A DNA stretch of 11,022 bases from CAVBBU01 sp963593765 (GCA_963593765.1 CAVBBU010000071.1:1-11022), one strand, 5' to 3'; shown: positions 1 through 6,685, counted from the first letter of the stretch. Notes: generated from the sequence alone by a model not told the origin. Numbers and translations: made by a program.

Positions 1-87
1 CATATAAAGCAGCGTTTGATAAGTTCTTGTCAAAATGCACAAAAACTAATACAACAATTAGGGCGATATGATGAAAATGAGTTTTAG
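1..87 (+). CDS. Possible C-terminal end of an upstream gene (partial)
   Basis: Frame 1 is open from the window edge and ends at a TAG at 85-87, giving 28 residues that end in the peptide LIQQLGRYDENEF. The residues suit an amphipathic, charged C-terminal helix such as those ending many cytoplasmic proteins and regulators, but no family can be named. The stop lies 24 bases before the predicted etf promoter, a normal spacing for a gene that ends before a new operon. Frame 3 is also open here for about 22 codons, so the frame choice rests only on how protein-like the peptide looks. If real, the gene starts outside the window. Confidence 0.38.
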   Translation, partial: HIKQRLISSCQNAQKLIQQLGRYDENEF

Positions 88-110
88 GTCGATTAATTAG
101 TTCCAAACGC

Positions 111-139
111 TTGAATTTGTTGTTTAGGAATGATAAATT
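111..139 (+). promoter_or_regulatory. Predicted sigma-A promoter of the etf operon
   Basis: A -35 element TTGAAT (111-116) and a -10 element TAAATT (134-139) are separated by 17 bases. The -10 is preceded by TGA, giving an extended TGn -10. Each hexamer matches the consensus at 4 of 6 positions, with optimal spacing. Transcription would start near 145-147, leaving a leader of about 50 bases before etfB, too short for a riboswitch. No better promoter was seen between the window start and etfB. Confidence 0.5.
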
Positions 140-149
140 TAAAACAATG

Positions 150-165
150 TAGTTCAAATGAACTA
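150..165. promoter_or_regulatory. Candidate operator (perfect inverted repeat)
   Basis: TAGTTCA and TGAACTA form perfect 7-base arms around an AA centre. The site lies just downstream of the predicted transcription start of the etf operon and before the etfB ribosome binding site. A dimeric repressor bound here would block initiation or early elongation. The arms are short and AT-rich, so an RNA hairpin role is unlikely. No regulator gene is visible in the window, although the truncated gene at 1-87 could be one. Confidence 0.35.
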
Positions 166-183
166 AAAAGCTTTAATTTCTGG

Positions 184-190
184 AAGGAGA
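184..190 (+). promoter_or_regulatory. Ribosome binding site that sets the etfB start
   Basis: AAGGAGA lies 8 bases before the ATG at 199. The same frame is open back to an ATG at 130, but that codon overlaps the promoter region, has no Shine-Dalgarno site, and would add 23 residues not typical of EtfB. The start at 199 is therefore chosen. Confidence 0.8.
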
Positions 191-198
191 GGAAAGTA

Positions 199-1005
199 AT
201 GAATGTAATTGTATGTGTTAAACAAGTACCAGACACAACTGAGATCAAGATAGATCCGGTTAAGAAAACACTGATAAGAGACGGTGTTCCAAGCATTCTA
301 AATCCATTCGATGGCTATGCTGTCGAGGCAGCACTTAGACTAAAGGATAAGGATGCTAACACTAAGGTAGTAGTAGTAAGCATGGGGCCGCCTCAGGCAA
401 CAGCAGTTTTAAAGGAAGCACTTTCACTTGGCTGTGATAAGGCATATCTACTATCAGACAGAGCATTTGGCGGATCTGATACATTAGCAACAAGCTACAT
501 TATATCTAACTCTATCAAGGAGATAGAAAAGAGAGAGGGAGTAACCTTCGACATTATAATGTGCGGTAAGCAGGCTATAGATGGTGATACTGCTCAGGTA
601 GGACCAGAGATAGCAGAGCACCTTGGACTTCCTCAGGTTACATACGCTTGGGAGATTACAGAGTCTAAGGAAGGAAGCGTTGTAGCTAAGAGAGAGGTAG
701 ATGACGGATATGAGATGACAGAGGTTCAAACTCCTTGTCTTATAACATTTACCAAGCCAAACTTTGATCCACGTTATGCAACTATCAAGGGTAAGCTTGC
801 AGCTAACAAGGCAGAGATTCCTGTACTTGGCGCAGCAGATGTACCTATGGATCTTACAAGGGCAGGACTTGGCGGTTCTCCTACTAAGGTTAAGAAGACA
901 TTTACACCAGAGGTTAAGACAGGCGGTATGGTTATAAAGGAAGAGACTGACGAAGAATCAGTAGCTAAGCTAACAAGCCTGCTTATAGGTGCTAACATAA
1001 TCTAA
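199..1005 (+). CDS. etfB: Electron transfer flavoprotein beta subunit (EtfB/FixA)
   Basis: EtfB pairs with EtfA to form a soluble heterodimeric flavoprotein that passes electrons to or from acyl-CoA dehydrogenase in the cytoplasm. The 268-residue product begins MNVIVCVKQVPDTTEIKID, a typical EtfB N-terminus. It carries NPFDGYAVEAALRLKD at about 35-50, the signature CGKQAIDGDTAQVGP at 122-136, and the C-terminal block TPCLITFTKPNFDPRYATIKG at about 178-198. The QAIDGDTAQVGP form is the one I associate with clostridial Etf proteins, including characterised electron-bifurcating ones, in which EtfB binds FAD and NADH. That is a family inference; bifurcation cannot be proven here. The gene is first in the operon, with etfA starting 19 bases after its stop and an acyl-CoA dehydrogenase next. 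No fixC or fixX is present, which argues against quinone-linked electron supply. Confidence 0.95.
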   Translation: MNVIVCVKQVPDTTEIKIDPVKKTLIRDGVPSILNPFDGYAVEAALRLKDKDANTKVVVVSMGPPQATAVLKEALSLGCDKAYLLSDRAFGGSDTLATSYIISNSIKEIEKREGVTFDIIMCGKQAIDGDTAQVGPEIAEHLGLPQVTYAWEITESKEGSVVAKREVDDGYEMTEVQTPCLITFTKPNFDPRYATIKGKLAANKAEIPVLGAADVPMDLTRAGLGGSPTKVKKTFTPEVKTGGMVIKEETDEESVAKLTSLLIGANII

Positions 1006-1024
1006 CGGAGGGAGAGAATAGGTC

Positions 1025-2023
1025 ATGAGTAAAGATTTATGGGTATATATAGAAACTAACAGAGATGGCAGTGCTAAGCCAGTTGGACTAGAGCTTCTTA
1101 ATCCAGGACATAGGCTTGCTAAGGTTCAGGGCGGCGCACTTGTTGCAGTAATTATAGGTAATAATATAGAGAGTGCTATAAAGGATGCAACTAAGTATGG
1201 TGCAGAAAAGATTATAGCAGTTGATGACAAGATATATGAGCAGTATACAACTGATGCATATGCAGACACATTAGTAGAGCTTCTTAAGAAGTATGAGCCT
1301 ACTACTATGTTTGTAGGTGCTACAGGAAATGGTAGAGATATGGCTCCTAGAGTTTCATGCAGACTAGGAACAGGACTTACAGCTGACTGTACAGCTCTTG
1401 ATATAGATGAAGAGGACGGCAAGATGGCATGGACAAGACCTGCATTTGGCGGAAACCTTATGGCAACTATCAAGTGCCCAGATTCTATTCCTCAGATAGG
1501 TACAGTTAGACCTGGAGTATTTAAAAAGCTTGAGGCAGATGAGTCAAGAACAGCAGAGGTTATAAATGAGAAGGTAGATATCGATCCTTCTAAGATTAGA
1601 ACTAAGGTTGTAGAGCTTATCAAGGAAGCAGCAACAGAGATAGTTAATCTTGAGGGAGCAGATGTTATAGTATCTGGTGGTAGAGGACTTGGAGATCCTT
1701 CTAAGTTCGAGCTTATCAAGGAGCTTGCAGACCTCCTCGGAGGTGAGGTAGGTGCTTCAAGAGCTGCAGTAGATGCAGGCTGGATAGCTCACAGCCATCA
1801 GGTAGGACAGACAGGCAAGACAGTATCACCTAAGCTTTATATAGCTTGTGGTATATCTGGTGCTATACAGCATATGGCAGGTATGAGCGGATCTAGAACT
1901 ATAGTAGCTATTAATAAGGATGCAGATGCACCTATATTCAACATAGCTGACTACGGTATAGTAGGAGACCTTAATACTATAGTTCCTATGCTGATTAATG
2001 AAATCAAAAAGCAAAAAGCTTAA
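1025..2023 (+). CDS. etfA: Electron transfer flavoprotein alpha subunit (EtfA/FixB)
   Basis: EtfA is the larger Etf subunit; its C-terminal domain binds the FAD that shuttles electrons to the partner dehydrogenase. The 332-residue protein has the N-terminal Etf alpha/beta domain (about 1-190) and a complete FAD domain: VSGGRGLG at 216-223, RAAVDAGW at 246-253, and QVGQTGKTVSPKLYIACGIS at 259-278, followed by SGAIQHMAGM and the NIADYGIVGDL segment near 306-316. It lacks the N-terminal ferredoxin-like extension found in some clostridial EtfA proteins. The ATG at 1025 follows a GGAGGGAG site at 1007-1014. It lies between etfB and the acyl-CoA dehydrogenase, 14 bases from the latter, so the three proteins are surely co-expressed and probably form one complex. 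Confidence 0.96.
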   Translation: MSKDLWVYIETNRDGSAKPVGLELLNPGHRLAKVQGGALVAVIIGNNIESAIKDATKYGAEKIIAVDDKIYEQYTTDAYADTLVELLKKYEPTTMFVGATGNGRDMAPRVSCRLGTGLTADCTALDIDEEDGKMAWTRPAFGGNLMATIKCPDSIPQIGTVRPGVFKKLEADESRTAEVINEKVDIDPSKIRTKVVELIKEAATEIVNLEGADVIVSGGRGLGDPSKFELIKELADLLGGEVGASRAAVDAGWIAHSHQVGQTGKTVSPKLYIACGISGAIQHMAGMSGSRTIVAINKDADAPIFNIADYGIVGDLNTIVPMLINEIKKQKA

Positions 2024-2030
2024 GGGAGGA
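2024..2030 (+). promoter_or_regulatory. Ribosome binding site supporting a GTG start
   Basis: GGGAGGA directly follows the etfA stop and lies 7 bases before the GTG at 2038. Translation from this GTG gives MVDYILTDEQKDLV, the expected acyl-CoA dehydrogenase N-terminus, so GTG is accepted although every other gene in the window starts with ATG. Confidence 0.75.
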
Positions 2031-2037
2031 AAAATAG

Positions 2038-3177
2038 GTGGTAGATTATATTTTAACTGATGAACAAAAGGATCTAGTTGCATTTGCCAAGGATTTTGCA
2101 GAGAAGGAATTAAAACCTATAATAGCTGAGTACGACCGCAAGGGTGAGTTCCCTATGGAAGTATATAAGAAGTTTTACGAGGCTGGCTTCTCTACTATGT
2201 TTGTACCAGAAAAGTACGGCGGTGCAGGTGCAGGAGCTATGGATTTAGTTCTTGTAAATGAACAGTTCGCTAAGGTAGATGCCGGATTTATAGTTAGTGC
2301 TACTACAGCAGAGTTTGGTGTTACACCACTTCGTATAGCAGGAACAGAGGAGCAGGTTGCTTACTATATGGATAGAGTTATGCAGGGACAGCTTGGATCA
2401 TTCTGTCTTACAGAGCCAGATGCAGGATCAGATGCAGCAGCAACTAAGACAACAGCAACTAAGGATGGCGACGACTACATAATCAATGGTAGAAAGTGCT
2501 TTATCACAAGTGGTGGTATAGCTGATATGTATACTGTTTTTGCAACCGTTGATAAGTCACTTGGTGCTAAGGGCATAACCTGCTTTTTAGTTGAGAGAGA
2601 GCGTGAGGGTGTTAGTGTAGGTAAGGAAGAGGATAAGATGGGACTTCGTCTTTCTAATACTACAGATGTTATCTTTGATAATGTAAGAATACCTGCTAAG
2701 AACAGAATAGGTGCAGAGGGTGAAGGCTTTAAGATAGCTATGATGAGTCTTGACAGAAGTAGAGGAGTAAACTCTTACGGATGTCTAGGTATAGCTGAGC
2801 ATGCTATAGAAGAGGCAGTTGCATATGCTAAGACAAGAGCAACCTTTGGCAGACCTATCATAAAGAATCAGGGACTTCAGTTCATGCTTGCTGATATGGA
2901 GATTCAGTGTACAGCAGCTAGAGCACTATTGTATCGCTGCGCAGAGCTTATAGATAAGACTGGTAAGTATGATACAGAGCTTGGTTCTATAACAAAGACA
3001 TTTGTCAGTGATATGGCTATGAAGGTTACTACAGATGCAGTTCAGATACTCGGCGGCTATGGCTATAGCAGAGAGTATCCTGTAGAGAAGCTTATGAGAG
3101 ATGCTAAGATATTCCAGATCTTTGAGGGAACAAACCAGATTCAGCGTATGGTTATAGCAGGACAGCTGGCAAAATAA
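2038..3177 (+). CDS. Acyl-CoA dehydrogenase / enoyl-CoA reductase (Bcd/CaiA-like)
   Basis: This FAD enzyme interconverts a 2,3-saturated acyl-CoA and its trans-2-enoyl-CoA. Beside an Etf in an anaerobe it most likely runs in the reducing direction. The 379-residue length is normal for the short-chain type. Visible motifs are the FAD-contacting FCLTEPDAGSD at 122-132, KCFITSGG at 153-160, the middle-domain MGLRLSNTTDVIFDNVRIP at about 201-219, QILGGYGYSREYPVEKLMRD at 336-355, and FEGTNQIQR at 362-370. The Glu at 363 falls at the butyryl-CoA dehydrogenase catalytic base. It is third in the etf cluster and followed by a CoA-transferase, so its substrate is the CoA ester made there. Candidates are crotonyl-, crotonobetainyl-, aryl-acrylyl- or other enoyl-CoAs; the sequence does not decide. 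GTG is the start codon. Confidence 0.93.
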   Translation: MVDYILTDEQKDLVAFAKDFAEKELKPIIAEYDRKGEFPMEVYKKFYEAGFSTMFVPEKYGGAGAGAMDLVLVNEQFAKVDAGFIVSATTAEFGVTPLRIAGTEEQVAYYMDRVMQGQLGSFCLTEPDAGSDAAATKTTATKDGDDYIINGRKCFITSGGIADMYTVFATVDKSLGAKGITCFLVEREREGVSVGKEEDKMGLRLSNTTDVIFDNVRIPAKNRIGAEGEGFKIAMMSLDRSRGVNSYGCLGIAEHAIEEAVAYAKTRATFGRPIIKNQGLQFMLADMEIQCTAARALLYRCAELIDKTGKYDTELGSITKTFVSDMAMKVTTDAVQILGGYGYSREYPVEKLMRDAKIFQIFEGTNQIQRMVIAGQLAK

Positions 3178-3191
3178 ATTATATATGGTAA

Positions 3192-3228
3192 AAAATATAT
3201 ACGGGGAGCAATCCCTCGTATATATTTT
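3192..3228 (+). terminator. AT-rich hairpin between the dehydrogenase and CoA-transferase genes
   Basis: The 12-base arm AAAATATATACG (3192-3203) pairs perfectly with CGTATATATTTT (3217-3228). An inner GGG/CCC pairing (3204-3206 with 3213-3215), with one bulged T, closes a six-base loop. The U-rich stretch lies in the 3' arm and is followed by A residues, so termination would be partial at best. It more likely acts as an attenuator or an mRNA stabiliser/processing site separating the etfBA-acd block from the rest. Confidence 0.4.
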
Positions 3229-3256
3229 AAAAACGATTGTTAAAAAAAACACAAAC

Positions 3257-3263
3257 AAAGGAG
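3257..3263 (+). promoter_or_regulatory. Ribosome binding site that sets the CoA-transferase start
   Basis: AAAGGAG lies 9 bases before the ATG at 3273. The frame is open from an ATG at 3237, but that codon has no Shine-Dalgarno site and would add a Lys/Thr-rich 12-residue tail encoded largely by this A-rich leader. The start at 3273 gives MSKHLEGIRVIELG, the normal family N-terminus. Confidence 0.75.
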
Positions 3264-3272
3264 AAGAAGAAT

Positions 3273-4460
3273 ATGAGCAAACATCTTGAAGGTATTCGTG
3301 TTATCGAGCTCGGAACCCATGTTGCAGTGCCAAAAGCAGCAAGAATTATGGCAGACTGGGGAGCAGAGGTTATCAAGGTTGAGCCACCTAAGGGCGAGCC
3401 TTGGAGAACGATGGGACCAGCGTATGAAATGCCGGCTTCACCTGAAAATAACCCTATATTCCAGGTTGAGAACATGAATAAAAAGAGTGTTGCATTAAAC
3501 CTGAAGACACCTGAGGGACATGATGCAATGGTAGCACTACTTAAGAGTGCAGACGTATTTATTACAAATACACGTCTTAAGGGGCTTGAAAAGCTAGGAC
3601 TGGGCTATGAGGAAATCAAGAAGGTTAATCCAAAGCTTATATATGTACATTTCGGTGCATATGGACAGCAGGGGCCAGAAAAGGATTTCCCTGGATTTGA
3701 CATAGCTGCATTCTGGGCAAAGAGTGGTGCATTAGTTGAGTGGACACTTAAAGAGGATAAGCCATTTAAGCCACAGCCAGGTGTAGGCGATGGAGCATGT
3801 GGATCTATAATGCTTAGCTCTATTTTAGCAGCACTTATCAAGAGAGGAAGAACTGGTGAGGGAGAATTAATCCAGACATCACTCTACTCAGCAGCACTTT
3901 GGTACAACAGTATAGGTCTTCTTTGCGGACAGCCTAGATATGGACTTAAGTTCCCTAAGGAGATTCATACAGATCCACTTGTACCACCATATAGAAGTAA
4001 GGATGGTTACTGGGTAATGGCATGTAGTCCATCTTGGTCAGATCTATATCCAAAGGTATTTAAGCTGATAGGACTTGAAAGCTACATAGGAGATCCTATG
4101 CTACACGAAAGAGATGCTGCAAGAGAAAATTACCACAAGGTTTGTGGAATAATTGCAGATGCTTGGAGCAAGATGACAGCAGAAGAGCTTGTTACAGCAT
4201 TTTCACAGAACGGAATAGTTTGCGTTAAGCTACTTGGACCAAACGATCTATATGATGATCCACAGGCATGGGCAAATGATTATCTTGCACATGTAACACT
4301 TGAAAATGGTGATGACCTAGTTGTTCCTAGAGTACCTGTACAGTTTGGCAGTGAGGAGACCTCAGAGCTTAAGCTTGCTCCTATGCTCGGAGCTGATACA
4401 GATGCAGTTATGTCAGATCTAGGATATACAAAAGAACAAATCGATGCACTTAAAAACTAA
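3273..4460 (+). CDS. Class III CoA-transferase (CaiB/BaiF family)
   Basis: Family III enzymes (formyl-CoA transferase, CaiB, the phenyllactate enzyme FldA) move CoA from one acyl-CoA to another carboxylic acid. The 395-residue protein has the expected length and order: LEGIRVIELGTHVAVP near 5-20, ADWGAEVIKVEPP at 27-39, the NMNKKSVALNLKTPEG segment at 67-82, HFGAYGQQGP at 126-135, the FPGFD motif ending in Asp143 (the usual catalytic Asp that carries the acyl intermediate), and GDGACGSIMLSSILAAL at about 170-186 followed by RTGEGE. It lies after an acyl-CoA dehydrogenase and before a permease. The economical reading is that it activates the imported acid with CoA taken from the reduced product, so no ATP is spent per turn. 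The acid is unknown. The start is fixed by the ribosome binding site at 3257-3263. Confidence 0.93.
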   Translation: MSKHLEGIRVIELGTHVAVPKAARIMADWGAEVIKVEPPKGEPWRTMGPAYEMPASPENNPIFQVENMNKKSVALNLKTPEGHDAMVALLKSADVFITNTRLKGLEKLGLGYEEIKKVNPKLIYVHFGAYGQQGPEKDFPGFDIAAFWAKSGALVEWTLKEDKPFKPQPGVGDGACGSIMLSSILAALIKRGRTGEGELIQTSLYSAALWYNSIGLLCGQPRYGLKFPKEIHTDPLVPPYRSKDGYWVMACSPSWSDLYPKVFKLIGLESYIGDPMLHERDAARENYHKVCGIIADAWSKMTAEELVTAFSQNGIVCVKLLGPNDLYDDPQAWANDYLAHVTLENGDDLVVPRVPVQFGSEETSELKLAPMLGADTDAVMSDLGYTKEQIDALKN

Positions 4461-4486
4461 AAAAACACTTATGGGGGATTAAAAAA

Positions 4487-5818
4487 ATGACGGGAATACC
4501 TGCAGTATTAATTTTATTAATTTGTATACTAGTATTTATCGCATTATGCTTTAAAGGCTTTCCGCCTGCACTTACAGCACCTATTATGGCGATGGTTGTG
4601 CTTTTAACAGCGGGAATGGATGTTTATGCTGGAATGACTGGTGCCTATATGACAGGTACAACAGGCTTCTTGATGAAGTACTTCTTGATGTTTATGACAG
4701 GTGCGATATTCGCTAACCTAATGGCAGCTAGTGGCGCTGCTCGCTCTATAGGACTTGCACTTGCTAAGCTTGCTAAGAAGTTTCCAGGTCACGAGGTTTA
4801 TGCAGCTATGTGGTGTGCAGTAGCTATCGGTGTTGCAATCACATATGGCGGCGTTATGATATTCGTAGCATTCTTTACTATCATTGCTATAGTAAAGGAG
4901 ATGTACCAAGAGCTTAATGTTCCGTGGAAGATGTATACAGTCGTACCTTTTGGTACAGCAGCACTATCTATGACTATGATTCCAGGCTCTCCATCTGCAA
5001 ACAATGCAGTAGCAGCTGGATGGCTCGGAACTAATGCAATGTCAGGCCCTATGCTTGGACTTATAGCAACTGTACTTTCTTTAATCTTTGGGCACTTTTA
5101 TCTAAGCCATGAGGCAGCAAAGATTAAAAAGAGAGGTGAGGGCTTTCTTCCAACAGGTAAGAGGATTATGGAGGTAGAGTTCGATAATCCAGAGCCTATG
5201 AATCTTATTGCAGCACTTATTCCTTCAGTTGTACTATTAATAGTTCTTAATGTACTTAAGATGGATATATCTATAGCATGCTTTGCAGGTATAGTTGTAG
5301 CAATTATTGATTTTGGTCTTATCCAGAGGAGATTTAAGAGTCTTAATGACCTTGTTAATATAATGAGTACAGGATGTATGCAGAGTATTAATGCCGGTGT
5401 TATAACAGCTCTTGTAATCGGATTTGGTAGCGTAGTTGCATCTACTCCTGGATATGGATTTATTATTGATAAGCTGTTTAATCTTCCAGGTGCACCAGAG
5501 TATCAGATAGTTATAGCTGTTGCAATTTCAGCTGCAATGTCTGGATCACCTTCTGGTGGACTTAATATAGCACTAGAGAATCTAAGTGCACACTTCTTGG
5601 AGCTTGGAATCAATCCTGGTATTATTCACAGAGTTTCAGTTGTTGCATCAGGAAGTCTTGATTCACTACCAAGCTGTGCAACTTTAATTAATGAGCTTAA
5701 TCAGGCACGTCTTACACAGGCAGAGTCATATTATAATCAGTTCTGGATGTGTACAGTATGGCCACTGATATTATCATTCATACTTGCGTTCTTAGCATCA
5801 ACCTTTGGTATTTGTTAA
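4487..5818 (+). CDS. GntP-family organic acid permease
   Basis: A 443-residue, strongly hydrophobic inner-membrane protein with roughly a dozen membrane segments. The GntP family imports hydroxy acids such as gluconate, and some members carry 3-hydroxybutyrate, by proton symport. Family features are an N-terminal pair of helices (about 5-45), IPGSPSANNAV at 165-175, MSGSPSGGLNIAL at 351-363, and HRVSVVASGSLDSLPSCATL at 381-400. The last resembles the family block that often reads SGGLDTLPHNGAV, but here it has Ser-Cys instead of His-Asn. The two GSPS motifs sit in the two halves of the protein. The position after the CoA-transferase marks it as the probable importer of the operon's acid, and perhaps the exporter of its product. 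The start at 4487 follows a GGGGGA site of moderate strength. Confidence 0.87.
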   Translation: MTGIPAVLILLICILVFIALCFKGFPPALTAPIMAMVVLLTAGMDVYAGMTGAYMTGTTGFLMKYFLMFMTGAIFANLMAASGAARSIGLALAKLAKKFPGHEVYAAMWCAVAIGVAITYGGVMIFVAFFTIIAIVKEMYQELNVPWKMYTVVPFGTAALSMTMIPGSPSANNAVAAGWLGTNAMSGPMLGLIATVLSLIFGHFYLSHEAAKIKKRGEGFLPTGKRIMEVEFDNPEPMNLIAALIPSVVLLIVLNVLKMDISIACFAGIVVAIIDFGLIQRRFKSLNDLVNIMSTGCMQSINAGVITALVIGFGSVVASTPGYGFIIDKLFNLPGAPEYQIVIAVAISAAMSGSPSGGLNIALENLSAHFLELGINPGIIHRVSVVASGSLDSLPSCATLINELNQARLTQAESYYNQFWMCTVWPLILSFILAFLASTFGIC

Positions 5819-5824
5819 AAAATT

Positions 5825-5869
5825 TCTCGGGATGTGTATTTGCATGTTAAGCCTATACACATTCCGAGA
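5825..5869 (+). terminator. Strong hairpin between the permease and crotonase genes
   Basis: TCTCGGGATGTGTAT (5825-5839) pairs with ATACACATTCCGAGA (5855-5869): 15 consecutive pairs including one G-U, around a 15-base loop. It begins 7 bases after the permease stop. The 3' flank, GCTTTATCAT, has only a weak T-run, so this may be a partial terminator or a 3'-end stabilising hairpin. The next gene follows 33 bases later with its own very strong ribosome binding site and no clear promoter, so read-through is likely. Confidence 0.45.
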
Positions 5870-5902
5870 GCTTTATCATATTTAGATTAGGAGGTTTTTA
5901 TA

Positions 5903-6685
5903 ATGGAATTTAAGCATGTACTTTATGAAGTAAAGGATAAAATTGCACGTATTAGTATTAATAGTCCTAAGACATTAAATGCTATTAATGACGATATTAT
6001 AGAAGAACTATATCAGGCATTTACTGCAGCTGAAAATGATCCTGAGGTTAAAGTTATGATACTTACAGGAGAGGGCAGAGCCTTCTGTGCTGGCGGCGAT
6101 CTGGGAACTATGAAGAAACAGCTTGATGATGGAAGTATAGACCTTGCTGCTATGATGAAAAATTCAGCAAGACTGCCTATAGCTATGAAGGGCAGCTCTA
6201 AGCCTATTATAGGTGCTGTAAGAGGTGCAGCAGCTGGTGCTGGTTGTAACCTTGCAGTATGCTGTGACTTCTGCTTTGCAGCAGATAATGCTAAGTTTAT
6301 CGAGGCATTTATAGGTGTAGGCTTACTTGCAGATACTGGCGGCTTATATGCACTTTCTAAGGCTATAGGCGAGACAAGAGCAGTTCAGCTTTGCATGACA
6401 GGCGAGCCTGTGGATGCTAATAAGGCATTAGAGTATGGTATGGTATATAAGGTTGTTCCGGATGAAGAGCTAGATGAGAAGGTGCTAAAGTTTGCTACTA
6501 GACTTGCTGCAGGAGCATCAAGCTGCTATAAGGCAATCAAGAAGATGGAGTGGGAGCAGAACTGGAGTGACTACGAGAGCTATCTAAAGCTTGAACAGCA
6601 GATGCAGGTTGAGTGTGGAAAGTCTCCAAACTTCAGAGAGGGTGTTGAAGCATTCCTAGAAAAAAGAAAGCCTAATTTTGTTTAA
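5903..6685 (+). CDS. Crotonase-family enoyl-CoA isomerase, PaaG-like
   Basis: The 260-residue product has the crotonase fold and CoA-ester binding features: the oxyanion-hole segment GRAFCAGGDLGTM at 58-70, KPIIGAVRGAAAGAGCNLAV at 100-119, and the C-terminal block NFREGVEAFLEKRKP at 243-257. Aligned by eye to rat mitochondrial enoyl-CoA hydratase, the two catalytic glutamates fall on Asn116 and Phe136, so ordinary hydration is unlikely. Asp144 in LLADTGG matches the catalytic Asp of PaaG, dienoyl-CoA isomerase and 4-chlorobenzoyl-CoA dehalogenase. The AAGAG-NLA and AKF--AF spacing is closest to PaaG, which shifts double bonds. A delta3/delta2-enoyl-CoA isomerase is the best guess, providing or using the enoyl-CoA handled by the operon's dehydrogenase. 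The start follows a near-perfect AGGAGGT at 5889-5895. An automatic label of enoyl-CoA hydratase would probably be misleading. Confidence 0.85.
   Translation: MEFKHVLYEVKDKIARISINSPKTLNAINDDIIEELYQAFTAAENDPEVKVMILTGEGRAFCAGGDLGTMKKQLDDGSIDLAAMMKNSARLPIAMKGSSKPIIGAVRGAAAGAGCNLAVCCDFCFAADNAKFIEAFIGVGLLADTGGLYALSKAIGETRAVQLCMTGEPVDANKALEYGMVYKVVPDEELDEKVLKFATRLAAGASSCYKAIKKMEWEQNWSDYESYLKLEQQMQVECGKSPNFREGVEAFLEKRKPNFV

Noticed and set aside
130..198. Upstream ATG extending EtfB by 23 residues
   Set aside because: It has no ribosome binding site, overlaps the predicted -10 region, and the extension is not part of the EtfB family; the ATG at 199 has a strong site.
1126..1473. 115-codon minus-strand open frame inside etfA
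   Set aside because: It lies wholly within a clear EtfA gene, has Ser/Ala/Pro-rich composition typical of an antisense shadow, and has no recognisable motif.
199..6685. Standard butyrate (bcs) operon
   Set aside because: Thiolase and 3-hydroxybutyryl-CoA dehydrogenase are missing, a permease and CoA-transferase sit inside the cluster, and the crotonase lacks hydratase residues.
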